Positions 8,164 to 17,186 of a DNA stretch of 37,722 bases are shown here, piece after piece. The number at the start of each line of letters is the position of its first letter. The first letter of the stretch is position 1. The stretch covers positions 1 to 37,722 of IMG/VR virus record IMGVR_UViG_3300005613_000193, one strand, 5' to 3'. This DNA comes from a virus. Made by a program: the position numbers and the translations under genes. The notes beneath the pieces are model-generated. The model had not been told where the DNA came from and made no database searches. It worked only from the letters and a program-made list of their open reading frames with translations.

Positions 8164-8328
8164 TGAATCTTTTTCAGCATGAGCTTTCTTTAGCAATCCT
8201 TGAGCCTTTCTAGCGTCAGGGTTGCTATTTGGCCCAATTGATGCCACTGGTACACTCTTAGCTGGTCCCATTGGATTACTCTTAGATGAGTACATTCCTT
8301 TCGGTGAGCTTAAAGAACTTTTTTTCAT
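8140..8328 (-). CDS. Small late protein, 3' end overlapping HNH gene
   Basis: 62 aa with an AAGGAGG site lying in the coding remnant upstream. It is Ser/Lys/Pro-rich at the N-terminus and ends in a basic helix (ARKAQGLLKKAHAEKDSLRGKSGM). The TAA stop lies in the antisense of the HNH 1 gene, so the native C-terminus may have been longer. It sits between portal and scaffold, where P22-like phages encode small assembly proteins, but I do not recognise it. Confidence 0.55.
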   Translation of the reverse strand: MKKSSLSSPKGMYSSKSNPMGPAKSVPVASIGPNSNPDARKAQGLLKKAHAEKDSLRGKSGM

Positions 8329-8331
8329 GTT

Positions 8332-8421
8332 TTAGCCTCCTTGGCTTTGACCGCTTAATTGCGGATTTAAATCTTGTTGTTTCAGTTGACCATTATTGTC
8401 AAAGAACGCATAATCATTCTT
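8332..8421 (-). pseudogene. Displaced C-terminal fragment, probably of the portal gene
   Basis: This frame reads NDYAFFDNNGQLKQQDLNP then QLSGQSQGG and stops at 8332. Its upstream part runs into the antisense of HNH 2, where it has no sensible start or ribosome site. Its Gln-rich style matches the end of the portal protein (MPSQENVQ). The simplest reading is that the HNH 2 insertion cut the last 30 or so codons off the portal gene or a small gene after it. The fragment still supplies the Shine-Dalgarno of the next gene. Confidence 0.45.
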
Positions 8422-9129
8422 ATGATTAAAATTTGTAAATCTTGTAATTCTTCTTTTAATACCAGTAAAAAATCTGCTCAATTCTGTTGTAGAAAATGTG
8501 TTAAAGATTTTAAATATCCACCGAAATTTGGAAATTGCAAATACTGTTCTAAGATCTTTAGAATTAGGCCATTTGATCATGGAAGAAAGCTCTTTTGTTC
8601 CCTTAACTGTTTTCATAAATGGAATACAAAAGATAAAATTAAATTGATCTGCGATAACTGTGGAGTAGACTTTTATGTTCCCCCATATGCTGCTAAAAAT
8701 AGACGAAATTGTAGTAAAAAATGTAAGTATGAACTTCTTGGAAAAGAAAACTCTAAAAGAATTACAGGAGTTCCAGTTAAAAATATTTCTGAGAGAAGGC
8801 AACTTGATGTTTACAGACAAATAGCTTTTGAGAATCTTCCAAATAAATGTTGTGTTTGCTCTGAAATTAAGAAGAGACTTTTTACTCATCATATAGATGG
8901 AATCAGAGACAATAACTCTATCGAAAACTTGTGTATTCTCTGTGTTAGCTGTCATAAACATGTTCATAATCTTTCTGCTAAATTTAATTTGTCATTACAA
9001 CAAAGTTTAAAAGTTAAAAAAATCATTGGACGTTCTCCTGTGAAGGCATATTTGTCAAAGGAGTGGAAGACTCTTGTTGATCAGTCAGTCCTTGAGGTTG
9101 TGAATCATCAATCTCTTCATCAGCCTTAG
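8422..9129 (+). CDS. HNH homing-type endonuclease 2
   Basis: 235 aa from ATG 8422; no convincing Shine-Dalgarno precedes it, and an upstream TTG is possible. The protein has three or more cysteine-pair ribbons (CKSCNSSF, CKYCSKIF, CDNCGVDF) and a C-terminal HNH (CCVC, LFTHHIDGIRDNNSIENL, CVSCHKHVH). It is clearly related to HNH 1 but with one more ribbon. After about residue 200 the frame reads antisense to the portal gene, so the last 35 or so residues are acquired sequence, not an HNH tail. It overlaps the portal 3' end by 107 bp. Confidence 0.82.
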   Translation: MIKICKSCNSSFNTSKKSAQFCCRKCVKDFKYPPKFGNCKYCSKIFRIRPFDHGRKLFCSLNCFHKWNTKDKIKLICDNCGVDFYVPPYAAKNRRNCSKKCKYELLGKENSKRITGVPVKNISERRQLDVYRQIAFENLPNKCCVCSEIKKRLFTHHIDGIRDNNSIENLCILCVSCHKHVHNLSAKFNLSLQQSLKVKKIIGRSPVKAYLSKEWKTLVDQSVLEVVNHQSLHQP

Positions 9130-11158
9130 CTTCTAACACTGTAGATTGCTCAACCTCTTGTTGATGAATTTGATTAACAAGTCCGATAGCTTTAATTAAT
9201 CGATCTTCATGCATAGCTGACAATTCAACAATTGCTTTTGCTTTGTCTAATTCAGCAGCAGCCAAATCTTTTACCGCTTCTGCTCTCCTTTCAATTGATA
9301 ATCCGATGTTACTTTGGGTGCGTGAAGCACGTTCTGACGCAAGGCCTAATCTTTCTTTAATTGTCGCTTGAACCAACTCTGTTTCAGCTTGCTTCGCTAC
9401 AGCTTGTTGTTCTTGCATTTGTTGCTGCTGAACTTCGATTGCTTCCTTGAGATCTGTAATGCCCGCCATTTGCAACGCATCAACAATTGCAGCTTGTGGC
9501 ACATCAACAATGCCTTCACGCTTAAGGTTAACCAGTTCATAATAGTAAGCGTCTTTTTGTGAGCTTGAGCGTACACCTTCTTTAACGACTGCGTCATATT
9601 GCTCAAATTGTTTTTCATAAAACTGCTCCGTTGGCTCTTCGCCTAGAATACGCTTGACTTTTCCAACTGGATAATGATCTTGAATAGCTTTTAAGACTAA
9701 ACCACCTAATAGCTTTTGGCTCTGTTCTATATTATCGAAAATCTTTCTGTTTGATCTTAATCCTTGTGCTATTCTAACTTGTGCTAATCTTCCAGATACT
9801 TGTGTATTGCCTTTTTCATCTACGCCTAAAACAGATTCATTTACGTTTGCAAGAGTTAGTGTTAATTGATCTAGAATTCCTTGATATTCAATCAAGGCTG
9901 GATTAGCCGAACCACCTGCAAGTTCTTGTACGGAATTCATTCCCTCTGGTGCATTCTCTGCATCAATTCCTATTATTTTACCTTGGCCACTTTGTTGTAA
10001 ATCTTCTGGATCAACGGAACCAACTAGATATTTAAAGCCTGTTGAAATTGTTGTGTCCATCATATCAACGATTTTCATGTGACGTTTGTTAAACTGTCTC
10101 TGTGCTGAGAACAGTGTTGAGGCAATACCTTGTAGTCTTAAAGATGGATTCCAGATACTAGGTTCCATATAACAAATAAGAGGAACAAACGGATATGTTT
10201 GGTTGATTCCTGTTTTATCATCACCGTTATAAACTTGTTGACCATTAAGCATGATGTTAAGTTCAACAAAATCCCTTTGAACAGATTTGATCTCTAAAAC
10301 TGGTGGCAATCCTTGTTGTTCAATCCCCATTGAATCAGCATCTTCACGTAACTTTCTTAAACGATAGATTCCAACTTTCAATTTCTCTACTTCTTCTTTA
10401 CTTAGGTCTGTGATGTCTTTGTAATATGAGGCTTCTTCATCAACTAAAAACTTTCTTGTTTTTGTGACTCTACGATAATATTGATCGTAAGCCATGATAT
10501 TTCTATTTCGTTTTAGATAATTGAAATTAGGATGGTAAGATAAAAATTTGTCATCTCTATAAGAGCCTTGTATTTCATCTATTATTTTAGGATCGATAAA
10601 TGGTAATAACTGTTTCACTACATTTCTATCTACTAAGTCTCGTGTGATTGCAAAACCACAATCTTTAAGATCTGTTCGTTCAAATGTTGGATCTAAATAG
10701 AAAGAATTATAAGTTCTTTTATAAAAGCTAATATCACCATTGATGAAATCTTTTGAATAATCCATTTGTAAACCACAAAGAGAAATTCCAGATTTAAAGG
10801 ATTCATCTGCTGCATCCAAGAAGATGTTATAGCCTTCTCCTTTGTCCCAGATATAATAAGATAACTCTGTGAACTGATCTGCTGTCTTTTCATCACTCCC
10901 TTCAACAGGGGAATAAACAATTGAATTAAGATTATCTCTCAAATAGCCTGAAAAGAATTGAAGAGGTCTACGCATTATATTTAGTTCTAATGGTTCCCTT
11001 CCCTCTTTTGCTAATTCTCTTTTTTCAGCTACAGTCCAAGCATTTCCAGCAGCAGCACCTGTATATATCTGTGCATTTTGTACAAAAGGTCCCCAGTAAT
11101 CATGTGAATATCTATAATTTTCTTGGAATTCGCTTAATACTTCTTGTTCACTTAGCAT
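9023..11158 (-). CDS. Portal protein, P22 gp1 type
   Basis: 711 aa, very close to the 725 aa of P22 gp1. It starts MLSEQEVLSEFQENYRYSH, followed by the portal-like RREPL/MRRPLQFFSGYLRDN region. The middle has QRQFNKRHMKIVDMMDTTISTG and VLGVDEKGNTQVSGRLAQ, as in P22-type portals. The C-terminal 150 residues form a long, Ala/Glu/Gln-rich helix corresponding to the barrel, then a disordered Gln-rich tail. The dodecameric ring would be the DNA gate and the docking point for terminase and the gp4-like adaptor. The last codons overlap the HNH 2 gene, and the stop may have been supplied by that insertion. Confidence 0.9.
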   Translation of the reverse strand: MLSEQEVLSEFQENYRYSHDYWGPFVQNAQIYTGAAAGNAWTVAEKRELAKEGREPLELNIMRRPLQFFSGYLRDNLNSIVYSPVEGSDEKTADQFTELSYYIWDKGEGYNIFLDAADESFKSGISLCGLQMDYSKDFINGDISFYKRTYNSFYLDPTFERTDLKDCGFAITRDLVDRNVVKQLLPFIDPKIIDEIQGSYRDDKFLSYHPNFNYLKRNRNIMAYDQYYRRVTKTRKFLVDEEASYYKDITDLSKEEVEKLKVGIYRLRKLREDADSMGIEQQGLPPVLEIKSVQRDFVELNIMLNGQQVYNGDDKTGINQTYPFVPLICYMEPSIWNPSLRLQGIASTLFSAQRQFNKRHMKIVDMMDTTISTGFKYLVGSVDPEDLQQSGQGKIIGIDAENAPEGMNSVQELAGGSANPALIEYQGILDQLTLTLANVNESVLGVDEKGNTQVSGRLAQVRIAQGLRSNRKIFDNIEQSQKLLGGLVLKAIQDHYPVGKVKRILGEEPTEQFYEKQFEQYDAVVKEGVRSSSQKDAYYYELVNLKREGIVDVPQAAIVDALQMAGITDLKEAIEVQQQQMQEQQAVAKQAETELVQATIKERLGLASERASRTQSNIGLSIERRAEAVKDLAAAELDKAKAIVELSAMHEDRLIKAIGLVNQIHQQEVEQSTVLEAKADEEIDDSQPQGLTDQQESSTPLTNMPSQENVQ

Positions 11159-11310
11159 TTTTCCTTCCTATTTTTAATTCTATACAACCAATTTAAAAAT
11201 TGAATTGACATATACTTTAAATTTTAGTTTATATCTTAAATCACTAATATTAAATAGTATTTTTCAAGAAAAGATTTGATTTATTTTAAAATATTTTTAT
11301 AATTGTTAAC
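11159..11310 (-). promoter_or_regulatory. AT-rich region probably carrying the portal-operon promoter
   Basis: This gap is very AT-rich and separates the fibre-block terminator from the portal gene. It contains a short dyad (CAATTT-AA-AAATTG, 11191-11205 approximately) and a TATAGAAT-like element close to the portal Shine-Dalgarno (GGAAGGAA). A promoter is expected here, but I cannot single out one -35/-10 pair with confidence. Confidence 0.35.
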
Positions 11311-11317
11311 GTAGAAA

Positions 11318-11352
11318 CGGCTAGATGAAGATTTATAATCAACATCTAACCG
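11318..11352 (-). terminator. Probable terminator after tail-fibre operon
   Basis: In minus-strand RNA, CGGUUAGAUG and CAUCUAGCCG make a 10-bp stem with one U-G pair and a 15-nt loop, then UUUCU. It lies just after the stop of the last gene of the fibre block (11389). The U-run is short, so efficiency is uncertain. Confidence 0.55.
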
Positions 11353-11388
11353 ATTAGGAATACAAAGAAGAGGAAAAAGAAATAAAGT

Positions 11389-11961
11389 TTATTTGCTTAA
11401 TAGTTCAGCTTCAATCTGTGATCTGTTTTTGTAATCAACTTTAGAACAGACTAAACTAATAAAATCATCTTGTTTTGATGGAATACTTGTTACTTCTGGA
11501 TCTTTCAGTAGTTTTTGTTCGTTTTCTTTGATGAAAGCTTTTCTTCTTTGATAAATTTTATTTTCCATAAAATATTCAAGCATAGCTTCCGGATCAGCAT
11601 AATAAGCCTGTAGAGCTTGGAGCTCATAGTCTTCAACATCAAAGCCTCCTTCCCATATCTCTATTGATGGTATTTCTTTTCTTTGAACGATTGGTGTTTC
11701 TGGAACATCATAATTATATGCCGTAAACTCTTTCATTGCGATTATGCCAGGAATTATTACTGCTATATCAGCCGATACTGAATCTGTTTGTTTTGCTTTA
11801 TAAGTTTCAAACCAATCTCTAAGAATAGTTTTGATAGCCTTATTTTTCATTCCATTCAACGCGCCTTGAAGCCATTCCCCAGGGGTTGTCAAAAGGTAGT
11901 GCTCAAGAGCTTTGTTATCGCTACTTGATATTTTGAGTCCTTGCGAACATAGTTTTTTCAT
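11389..11961 (-). CDS. Fibre-block protein, possible tail-fibre assembly factor
   Basis: 190 aa, preceded by AAGGAGA. The N-terminal third has TTPGEWLQGALNGMKNKAIK, a pattern found in short phage proteins that follow tail-fibre genes. The rest is mostly helical and charged, with a Tyr-rich segment (DYELQALQAYYADPEAMLEY). It is the last gene of the fibre operon before a terminator-like hairpin, where fibre chaperones are often located. That role is an inference; no chaperone motif is certain. Confidence 0.5.
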   Translation of the reverse strand: MKKLCSQGLKISSSDNKALEHYLLTTPGEWLQGALNGMKNKAIKTILRDWFETYKAKQTDSVSADIAVIIPGIIAMKEFTAYNYDVPETPIVQRKEIPSIEIWEGGFDVEDYELQALQAYYADPEAMLEYFMENKIYQRRKAFIKENEQKLLKDPEVTSIPSKQDDFISLVCSKVDYKNRSQIEAELLSK

Positions 11962-12205
11962 ATTGTCTCCTTAAGATTTTTAAACGACTATTTCTGTTAT
12001 TGTAATCGAAGAAATTAATCTTGATCCATAAATTGTATTTACATGTCTGTTTCCACCAGTCAGTAGAAGAGGTGTCGAGCCATAAATCTGAGATCTTAAA
12101 GTTTTTAAAATCAGCAGATGTTGGCGCTCTATCTTTAGCAAAACGTCTTATCGAATCAGCGTCGTTGATTTGATAATTTAAAGGACTTCTTTGTATGAAT
12201 GTCAT
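11921..12205 (-). CDS. Short tail protein with abnormal C-terminus
   Basis: 94 aa. The Shine-Dalgarno (GGAGG) lies in the end of the upstream fibre gene. Residues 30-60 (SADFKNFKISDLWLDTSST then DWWKQ) match the N-terminal style of small phage fibre proteins. After about residue 62 the sequence turns basic and unlike anything structural (NFFDYNNRNSRLKILRRQYEK), and it runs 41 bp into the next gene. In the +1 frame the same DNA encodes GSRLISSITITEIVV and a stop, homologous to the end of the 254-aa fibre protein. The C-terminus thus looks like read-through over an out-of-frame fragment. Confidence 0.5.
   Translation of the reverse strand: MTFIQRSPLNYQINDADSIRRFAKDRAPTSADFKNFKISDLWLDTSSTDWWKQTCKYNLWIKINFFDYNNRNSRLKILRRQYEKTMFARTQNIK
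11980..12043 (-). pseudogene. Out-of-frame remnant of a fibre-gene 3' end
   Basis: The frame offset by +1 from the 94-aa gene reads YGSRLISSITITEIVV and then TAA. The 254-aa fibre protein ends YGARLITSIKITEIAV. The DNA is similar too: CTATTTCTGTTATT at 11988 and 14736, continuing through AATTAATCTTG in both. This marks a past recombination or duplication that joined a foreign 5' end to an existing 3' end without keeping the frame. Confidence 0.65.
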
Positions 12206-12207
12206 TC

Positions 12208-14688
12208 TTAAACCTCCAGTTGAACACTTATGTAGGTTTCATGAGGGGAGGCAGAACCATTAATTGTATTATTATCTGCTCCTGCACCTGTATTTTGCAA
12301 AGTTATTGTACAAGTATCTGTTGCATCCATATCTGCTAATACAGATCCATTTAAGGTATATTCTCCCGATGCATTTGCCCCTGCCGTTGGGTTTACACTT
12401 TGTAATATATAAGTTCTATTGCTTGTAACTGCAGATAATATTGTTGTTGTTGAGCCATTTAACGCACTACACATTACTTGTGTTTGTATTCGATATTTTC
12501 CATTCGTAATGGCCGTAAAAGTATCTGCCGTAAAATCATTATTCTGATCAAAAACTTCAGTATCAAAGTCGACTGTTGCCACCGCTCCATTACCTGTCTG
12601 GTTAACATCATCTGCGGAATTATATGCCAAAACAGCTGGATGAGAGGGTAACGATCTAACACCAGCTACTGACATAGCCCATCTTTCAACAGTTGCAGTA
12701 GATGGACCAGTTGAGCCATTGTTTATCTTTAGAGTATCTGCATCTGAATTATCTATCCCTATGCTTGTTCTTGCAGCTGTTACCCCGCTTACGCCGAGAA
12801 AAAAATATGGATCTCCTGCAGATGAGCCACCGGAATGTACTGTAAAGACAGTTTTAGAATTTGCATTTGTATTGTCTAAATTATTTATTGATGCATGAAC
12901 AAGTCCTCCCACTGCAGTGTGAGCTACTTTTAAGTATTCTCCAAAAGTAGGAGTATCTCCTCCAATGTGCACTTTGACAGGAAATTCAACTTGCCCTGAA
13001 GAATTAACAACTACTCCTTCAGTACCAGCTGATGGGGTTGCTCCTGTAGTTAACTTCCAATTATCTGAATCACTATTATCAATTCCAGCACTAAATGTGC
13101 CAGCCCCCGTAACTGACCAGTTAACTGATGGATCACCTGTTGAGGTTGTACCGCCTACAGATAGATTCAAGGCTGCGTTAGACGCTGTTGCTGTATTGTC
13201 ATAGTTAGCTATTGTTAATAATTCTGTGCCTGCCGCCTTAGCTGAGCGTAATGTTAAATTGCCGTCTATTTCGGAGCTTACTTCTGTAAAGATTCCAGTA
13301 GCCGAAATGTTTGCTCCATCTGCTGCTAAAATATCATCAAAATGTGACACAACGGTTGCTGTAGCTCCAACAAAATACGAATAACTACTCCCGCCTGCAT
13401 CTGTTACATTGATGTGATTATAGTAAAATCTAGAGGTTGTTGCTGTATCTCCTGCATAATATCCATACCCTGTATTAGCTGCTCCTACGACTACAACTAT
13501 ATTATTTCGATAATATTCATGCGTTAAACCTGTTCCCCCTAAATATCCAAGACCAACTACAACTGTAGCGTCAGGGTCGGTTACGGAGACATTAGATGTA
13601 TTTAAATTTAGTGTTCCTGTTGAAGCTTGATCAATTATTAATGATGTTACTAAAGCTGTTCCGCTACAACTTATATCTATAAAAGAGTTTCTAATGATGT
13701 CAATTAGGGCTCCATCACCAACAATAAACGCTGATTTTATTGCTGTTCCGCCACAAGCTCCAGTGTGGTAATAGTCTATTTTACCAAGAGTTACTTGAAG
13801 CGTTCCGGCTCCTGTTACTGCCGCTACTGCCGGTTGATTCGCTGCTACTATAGCTGTTGAAGAGACCATTTTAAGATAACAATCTTTAAAAATAGCTGAT
13901 CCGGTAGTACCTTGAATTGTATTTATTGCTGTTGTTGCTGCTGTGCACTCAATTCGAAAGAATTTGTAAAGAATATCTGTTCTTGAATTGAAATCGATTA
14001 CATTTGCGTCTGCTTGTCTAATAATGCAATTATTTGAATCACCTTGACCAAATATTGATATGCCATTAGCAGCGTGAGTAATAGTTTCGGTATAGATTCC
14101 CGGATAAACAATAATTGTGTCACCTACACTTGCTGCGGTAACCGCTGCTTGAATTGTTAGCTTAGCTAAACTAGGTGTTTTACCACTGTTTGCGTCACTT
14201 CCATGCTTTCCAACATATAACATATTGTCTTGATCTAAACCATATGCTGATAAGTCTCTATTATCTCCTACAGATGTTATGCCTACTGACCCATCTGCTG
14301 AAGAAAAGGTTAATGTTGATCCTGGAATAACTGACAAGTCAATACTTCCTGCACCATTAGTTATTACAACTGTTCCGTCTGAACTAGTTAATTCTGCTGC
14401 TGTTGGCGCGTTTCCTGTTGAGCCTATTAATAGCTGTCCATCTGTCATAGCATCAAAATTATCAATCGATCCTGTTGCGTTACCGATTAGCAGTCTATTT
14501 TCAAGAGTGCCAGTTACATCAAAAGTTATAGTACTTGTTCCTGCAACTCCTGTTCCTGTTAGATTATTTCCACCTAATAAATTAATATTGTATGCTGAAT
14601 CAGCAGGAATCGCTCCGCCTGCATCTGATGTCAAAGTCTCCACCTCAGCAAGTAATGTTCCTGTTTTTAATTTTCCGCCCTGGCTCAA
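12208..14688 (-). CDS. Tail fibre with pectin-lyase-like helix and C1q-like tip
   Basis: 826 aa with a TTG start: AGGAGG lies 5 nt upstream and no ATG fits. The N-terminus (MSQGGKLKTG) is followed by glycine/threonine-rich shaft repeats. Residues about 155-480 hold a right-handed beta-helix region of pectin-lyase style (YVGKHGSDANSGKTP, then DTIIVYPGIYTE, YFRIEC-like rungs). Two copies of a module with SVGGTTSTGDP and GIDNSDSD follow. The last 130 residues are C1q/TNF-like (TEVFDQNNDFTADTFTAITN). The layout fits a trimeric fibre or spike: virion-binding base, helix, and receptor-binding tip. The helix could also act on surface glycans, but no catalytic residues can be assigned. Confidence 0.8.
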   Translation of the reverse strand: MSQGGKLKTGTLLAEVETLTSDAGGAIPADSAYNINLLGGNNLTGTGVAGTSTITFDVTGTLENRLLIGNATGSIDNFDAMTDGQLLIGSTGNAPTAAELTSSDGTVVITNGAGSIDLSVIPGSTLTFSSADGSVGITSVGDNRDLSAYGLDQDNMLYVGKHGSDANSGKTPSLAKLTIQAAVTAASVGDTIIVYPGIYTETITHAANGISIFGQGDSNNCIIRQADANVIDFNSRTDILYKFFRIECTAATTAINTIQGTTGSAIFKDCYLKMVSSTAIVAANQPAVAAVTGAGTLQVTLGKIDYYHTGACGGTAIKSAFIVGDGALIDIIRNSFIDISCSGTALVTSLIIDQASTGTLNLNTSNVSVTDPDATVVVGLGYLGGTGLTHEYYRNNIVVVVGAANTGYGYYAGDTATTSRFYYNHINVTDAGGSSYSYFVGATATVVSHFDDILAADGANISATGIFTEVSSEIDGNLTLRSAKAAGTELLTIANYDNTATASNAALNLSVGGTTSTGDPSVNWSVTGAGTFSAGIDNSDSDNWKLTTGATPSAGTEGVVVNSSGQVEFPVKVHIGGDTPTFGEYLKVAHTAVGGLVHASINNLDNTNANSKTVFTVHSGGSSAGDPYFFLGVSGVTAARTSIGIDNSDADTLKINNGSTGPSTATVERWAMSVAGVRSLPSHPAVLAYNSADDVNQTGNGAVATVDFDTEVFDQNNDFTADTFTAITNGKYRIQTQVMCSALNGSTTTILSAVTSNRTYILQSVNPTAGANASGEYTLNGSVLADMDATDTCTITLQNTGAGADNNTINGSASPHETYISVQLEV

Positions 14689-14696
14689 ATTGTCCT

Positions 14697-14712
14697 CCTA
14701 AACCTGTTTAGG
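14697..14712 (-). promoter_or_regulatory. Hairpin overlapping the fibre gene Shine-Dalgarno
   Basis: CCTAAA and TTTAGG form a perfect 6-bp stem around a 4-nt loop. The 3' arm shares its AGG with the AGGAGG that precedes the TTG start of the 826-aa fibre gene. Together with the weak start codon, this should lower or tune initiation for that gene. There is no U-run. Confidence 0.5.
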
Positions 14713-14727
14713 TTTGTTTTCTCTTGT

Positions 14728-15492
14728 TTATACAGCTATTTCTGTTATTTTTATTGATGTAATTAATCTTGCACCATATAGCCTGCTTCCTGCTACTCTA
14801 TTAATATATGAAGTTCCAGCAGCATCATTTTGATTTTGACCATGTCTTAATCTAAATGTTGTTGAAGAAGTTGTTCCTGCCACCATTCTATATTGTAAAG
14901 AAATTGAACCACCAACTGATTGTGCAGTATTTGTATTGTTCCATGCACAAGCTAATGCATTTGTTGTTGCATCTTGAAAAAGAGCTATACATTGTAGAAC
15001 CTGACTAGTATTTACTGCATGTGCATGTACTGAAGCCTCAATTAATAGATAATTAGTAGCACTTGTTGGAGTTATTGCTAATGTTAAAAATTCTTCTCCT
15101 TCAGTTATTGCTGGAATAGTATCATCACCTGGTATTGTACCAATATTTCCAGCTAACGCAAATGTTGTTGCTGTATCTCCGTATTGAACCTGAACAACTT
15201 CACCAGCACTTGATCCAACCGCCTCCCACGTTACACCTCCAGACCCATCTGTAGTTAATACATCTGAGGCGTTACCGTCTGCTGTAGGAAAGGTGTAAAC
15301 ACTATTAACACTTAAGGCACTAGGATTAACAGTTCCAGTACCTTTTGGTGTCATTGTTATATCTATATTTGCATCTGTTCCATCTGTTGCAATTGTTGTT
15401 CCTGATAAGGTCATCCCAGCTGCTGCAACTGAGCTATCATAATCACCTTTCCAAGTATCATCTGTTCCGTTTATTGAATTTAATTCCGCCAT
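14728..15492 (-). CDS. Short fibre protein
   Basis: 254 aa with an AAGGAG site. Residues 1-75 form a shaft-like region (AAGMTLSGTTIATDGTDANI, TMTPKGTGTVNPS) common at the base of phage fibres. Residues 100-254 form a beta-rich globular domain ending SRLYGARLITSIKITEIAV. Part of its 3' end is duplicated, out of frame, at 11980-12043. It is probably a separate fibre subunit or tip carrying one receptor-binding head, expressed in the same operon as the larger fibres. Confidence 0.65.
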   Translation of the reverse strand: MAELNSINGTDDTWKGDYDSSVAAAGMTLSGTTIATDGTDANIDITMTPKGTGTVNPSALSVNSVYTFPTADGNASDVLTTDGSGGVTWEAVGSSAGEVVQVQYGDTATTFALAGNIGTIPGDDTIPAITEGEEFLTLAITPTSATNYLLIEASVHAHAVNTSQVLQCIALFQDATTNALACAWNNTNTAQSVGGSISLQYRMVAGTTSSTTFRLRHGQNQNDAAGTSYINRVAGSRLYGARLITSIKITEIAV

Positions 15493-15511
15493 TTTTTTGC
15501 TCCTTTAATAT

Positions 15512-17186
15512 TTAACACACTAAATATCCACTAAATCCACAGAATATTCTGGCATTGTCTCCAAATATATCTACCGTTTTAGTACCATTAGATACTTCTA
15601 CTCTGACATAAGCTGTATCGGCTGCATCCATATCCATTAAAAAACTTTCCATAATATGTAAATAATTAGAACTAGATCGCATAGCCGCATAATTCCCCCA
15701 ACCTACTTGTAAGTCATTATTAGACGTTTTTATAATCACTTCACCTAATGTATGGGCAGCACCTAATTCTTTAAACATTACAATTGTAGATAAATAATAT
15801 CTTCCATTTACAGGGGCTGTAAAAGAAGGCGTAGCATAATCTGCACCCTGATCAAATAATTCATCCGTAAAAGAAATATTATATGCAGTTCCATCACCTG
15901 TTACGTTATTTACCCCTGCTGTTAACCTAGCACAAAACGCTGGTTGCAATGGCATTGTTCTTTCACCAGCTGTGGTCATCGACCACAATGTTGAAGCCGC
16001 GCTTGGATTAGCTCCGCTGGTTATTTTTAGCTCATCTGATGCTGAGTTGTCTATTCCCATAGAATAAGTATTTGAGCCTGTCACAAGCCAATTAACATAC
16101 GGATCGCCTGTGCTGGTTATTCCGCCAACACTTAAATTTAACGCTGCATTACTAGCAGCTGCCGTATTATCAGAATTAGCTATTGTTGCAGATACTGTGC
16201 CAGCTCCTGACGTATCTCTAGTTACATCTAGATTTCCGGCTAACATTGATATAGCACCAGCATTTGTTGCTTGAATTAGCGCACTTCCTGCACTTGGATA
16301 CGATGAATTGCTTAGTTTCCACGGATCACCAGCCACCTGGTTGTCAACCCCAGCTGCAAAAAAATGCGACCCTTGTACTTCCCATGATATTGTTGAATCC
16401 CCTCCCAACGGTGGAGTAGACAACCTTAGGTCTGCATGTGACGCCGCATTTACATCTGTATTTGCTACAGATAATAATCTAGGTGTTCCTACTCCTGTAA
16501 CGTTTGTAAAGCTAAAATCACCATATGACGTTGTAGACCAAGACGGGTCTGCCCCAGTTGTTGAGACTAGAAGCTCTCCCGTTGATCCTGGTGCTAATGC
16601 ACTTAAGGCAGTTGTGTTTCCTGTTCCAAGTATTAAACCATGATCTGTTTGAACGCCAAGTTTGGCTTTCAGTGAGCTGGGATTAACTACTACATTTGAG
16701 GTTATAGATCCATCAATTACCTCTGCATTTGTCGCTAATGTTGATATACCTTTAATTGCCGTGGTAGCATCTAATCCGCTTACAGTTACTGTTGTTCCAG
16801 GTCCTTGCCCTGATGTCTCAATCCCTGTGCCGCCTAATATGCTTACAACTCCAGACCCGTCAGGCTCAACTGCTGGCGCTCCATCATCAGTAAGAAAGTT
16901 TTCCGCTCCAACTCCGCCTGATAGAGTTACAAACCCTGATGCTACTGTAAAATGTGCTGAATCAAAAGAGGCGACACCCTTTGTCGCTAATAGAGCTGTA
17001 GCCCCTGCTGTTGTGTCTATTCCTGAAACTGTTACTGTCTTACCAGCCCCTGATGTTTCAATGCCATTATCACCATTAATAGCCAATGTATTGGAGATGG
17101 GGATTGCGTCGCCTGCATCCGTCTCAAACTTTGTTGGTACTTGAGGATTTACAATCTCAAAATCTACGATTCCTGCTTGTGAAATA
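15512..17186 (-). CDS. C1q-tipped tail fibre with AUU start and frame break
   Basis: The open frame from 17086 (TTG) to 15512 encodes 524 aa, but TTG 17086 has no ribosome site and the homologous sequence extends upstream. A near-perfect AGGAGGTG at 17191-17198 points to ATT at 17184-17186, giving ISQAGIVDF, parallel to MSQGG of the next fibre. That frame meets TGA at 17157-17159 in a T5 run. Skipping one T joins EIVNPQVPTKFETDAGDAIP, a typical fibre shaft motif. The rest is shaft repeats, two GIDNS-type modules and a C1q-like tip (ELFDQGADYATPSFTAPVNG, ending FSGYLVC). Full product would be about 557 aa. Confidence 0.7.

Noticed and set aside
8332-8967. Minus-strand 211-aa ORF opposite HNH 2 as a full gene
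   Set aside because: Most of it is antisense to HNH 2; only the C-terminal 30 residues look like former coding sequence.
14279-14701. 140-aa plus-strand ORF at the start of the 826-aa fibre gene
   Set aside because: It is the antisense of fibre repeats, Pro/Val-rich, with no ribosome site.
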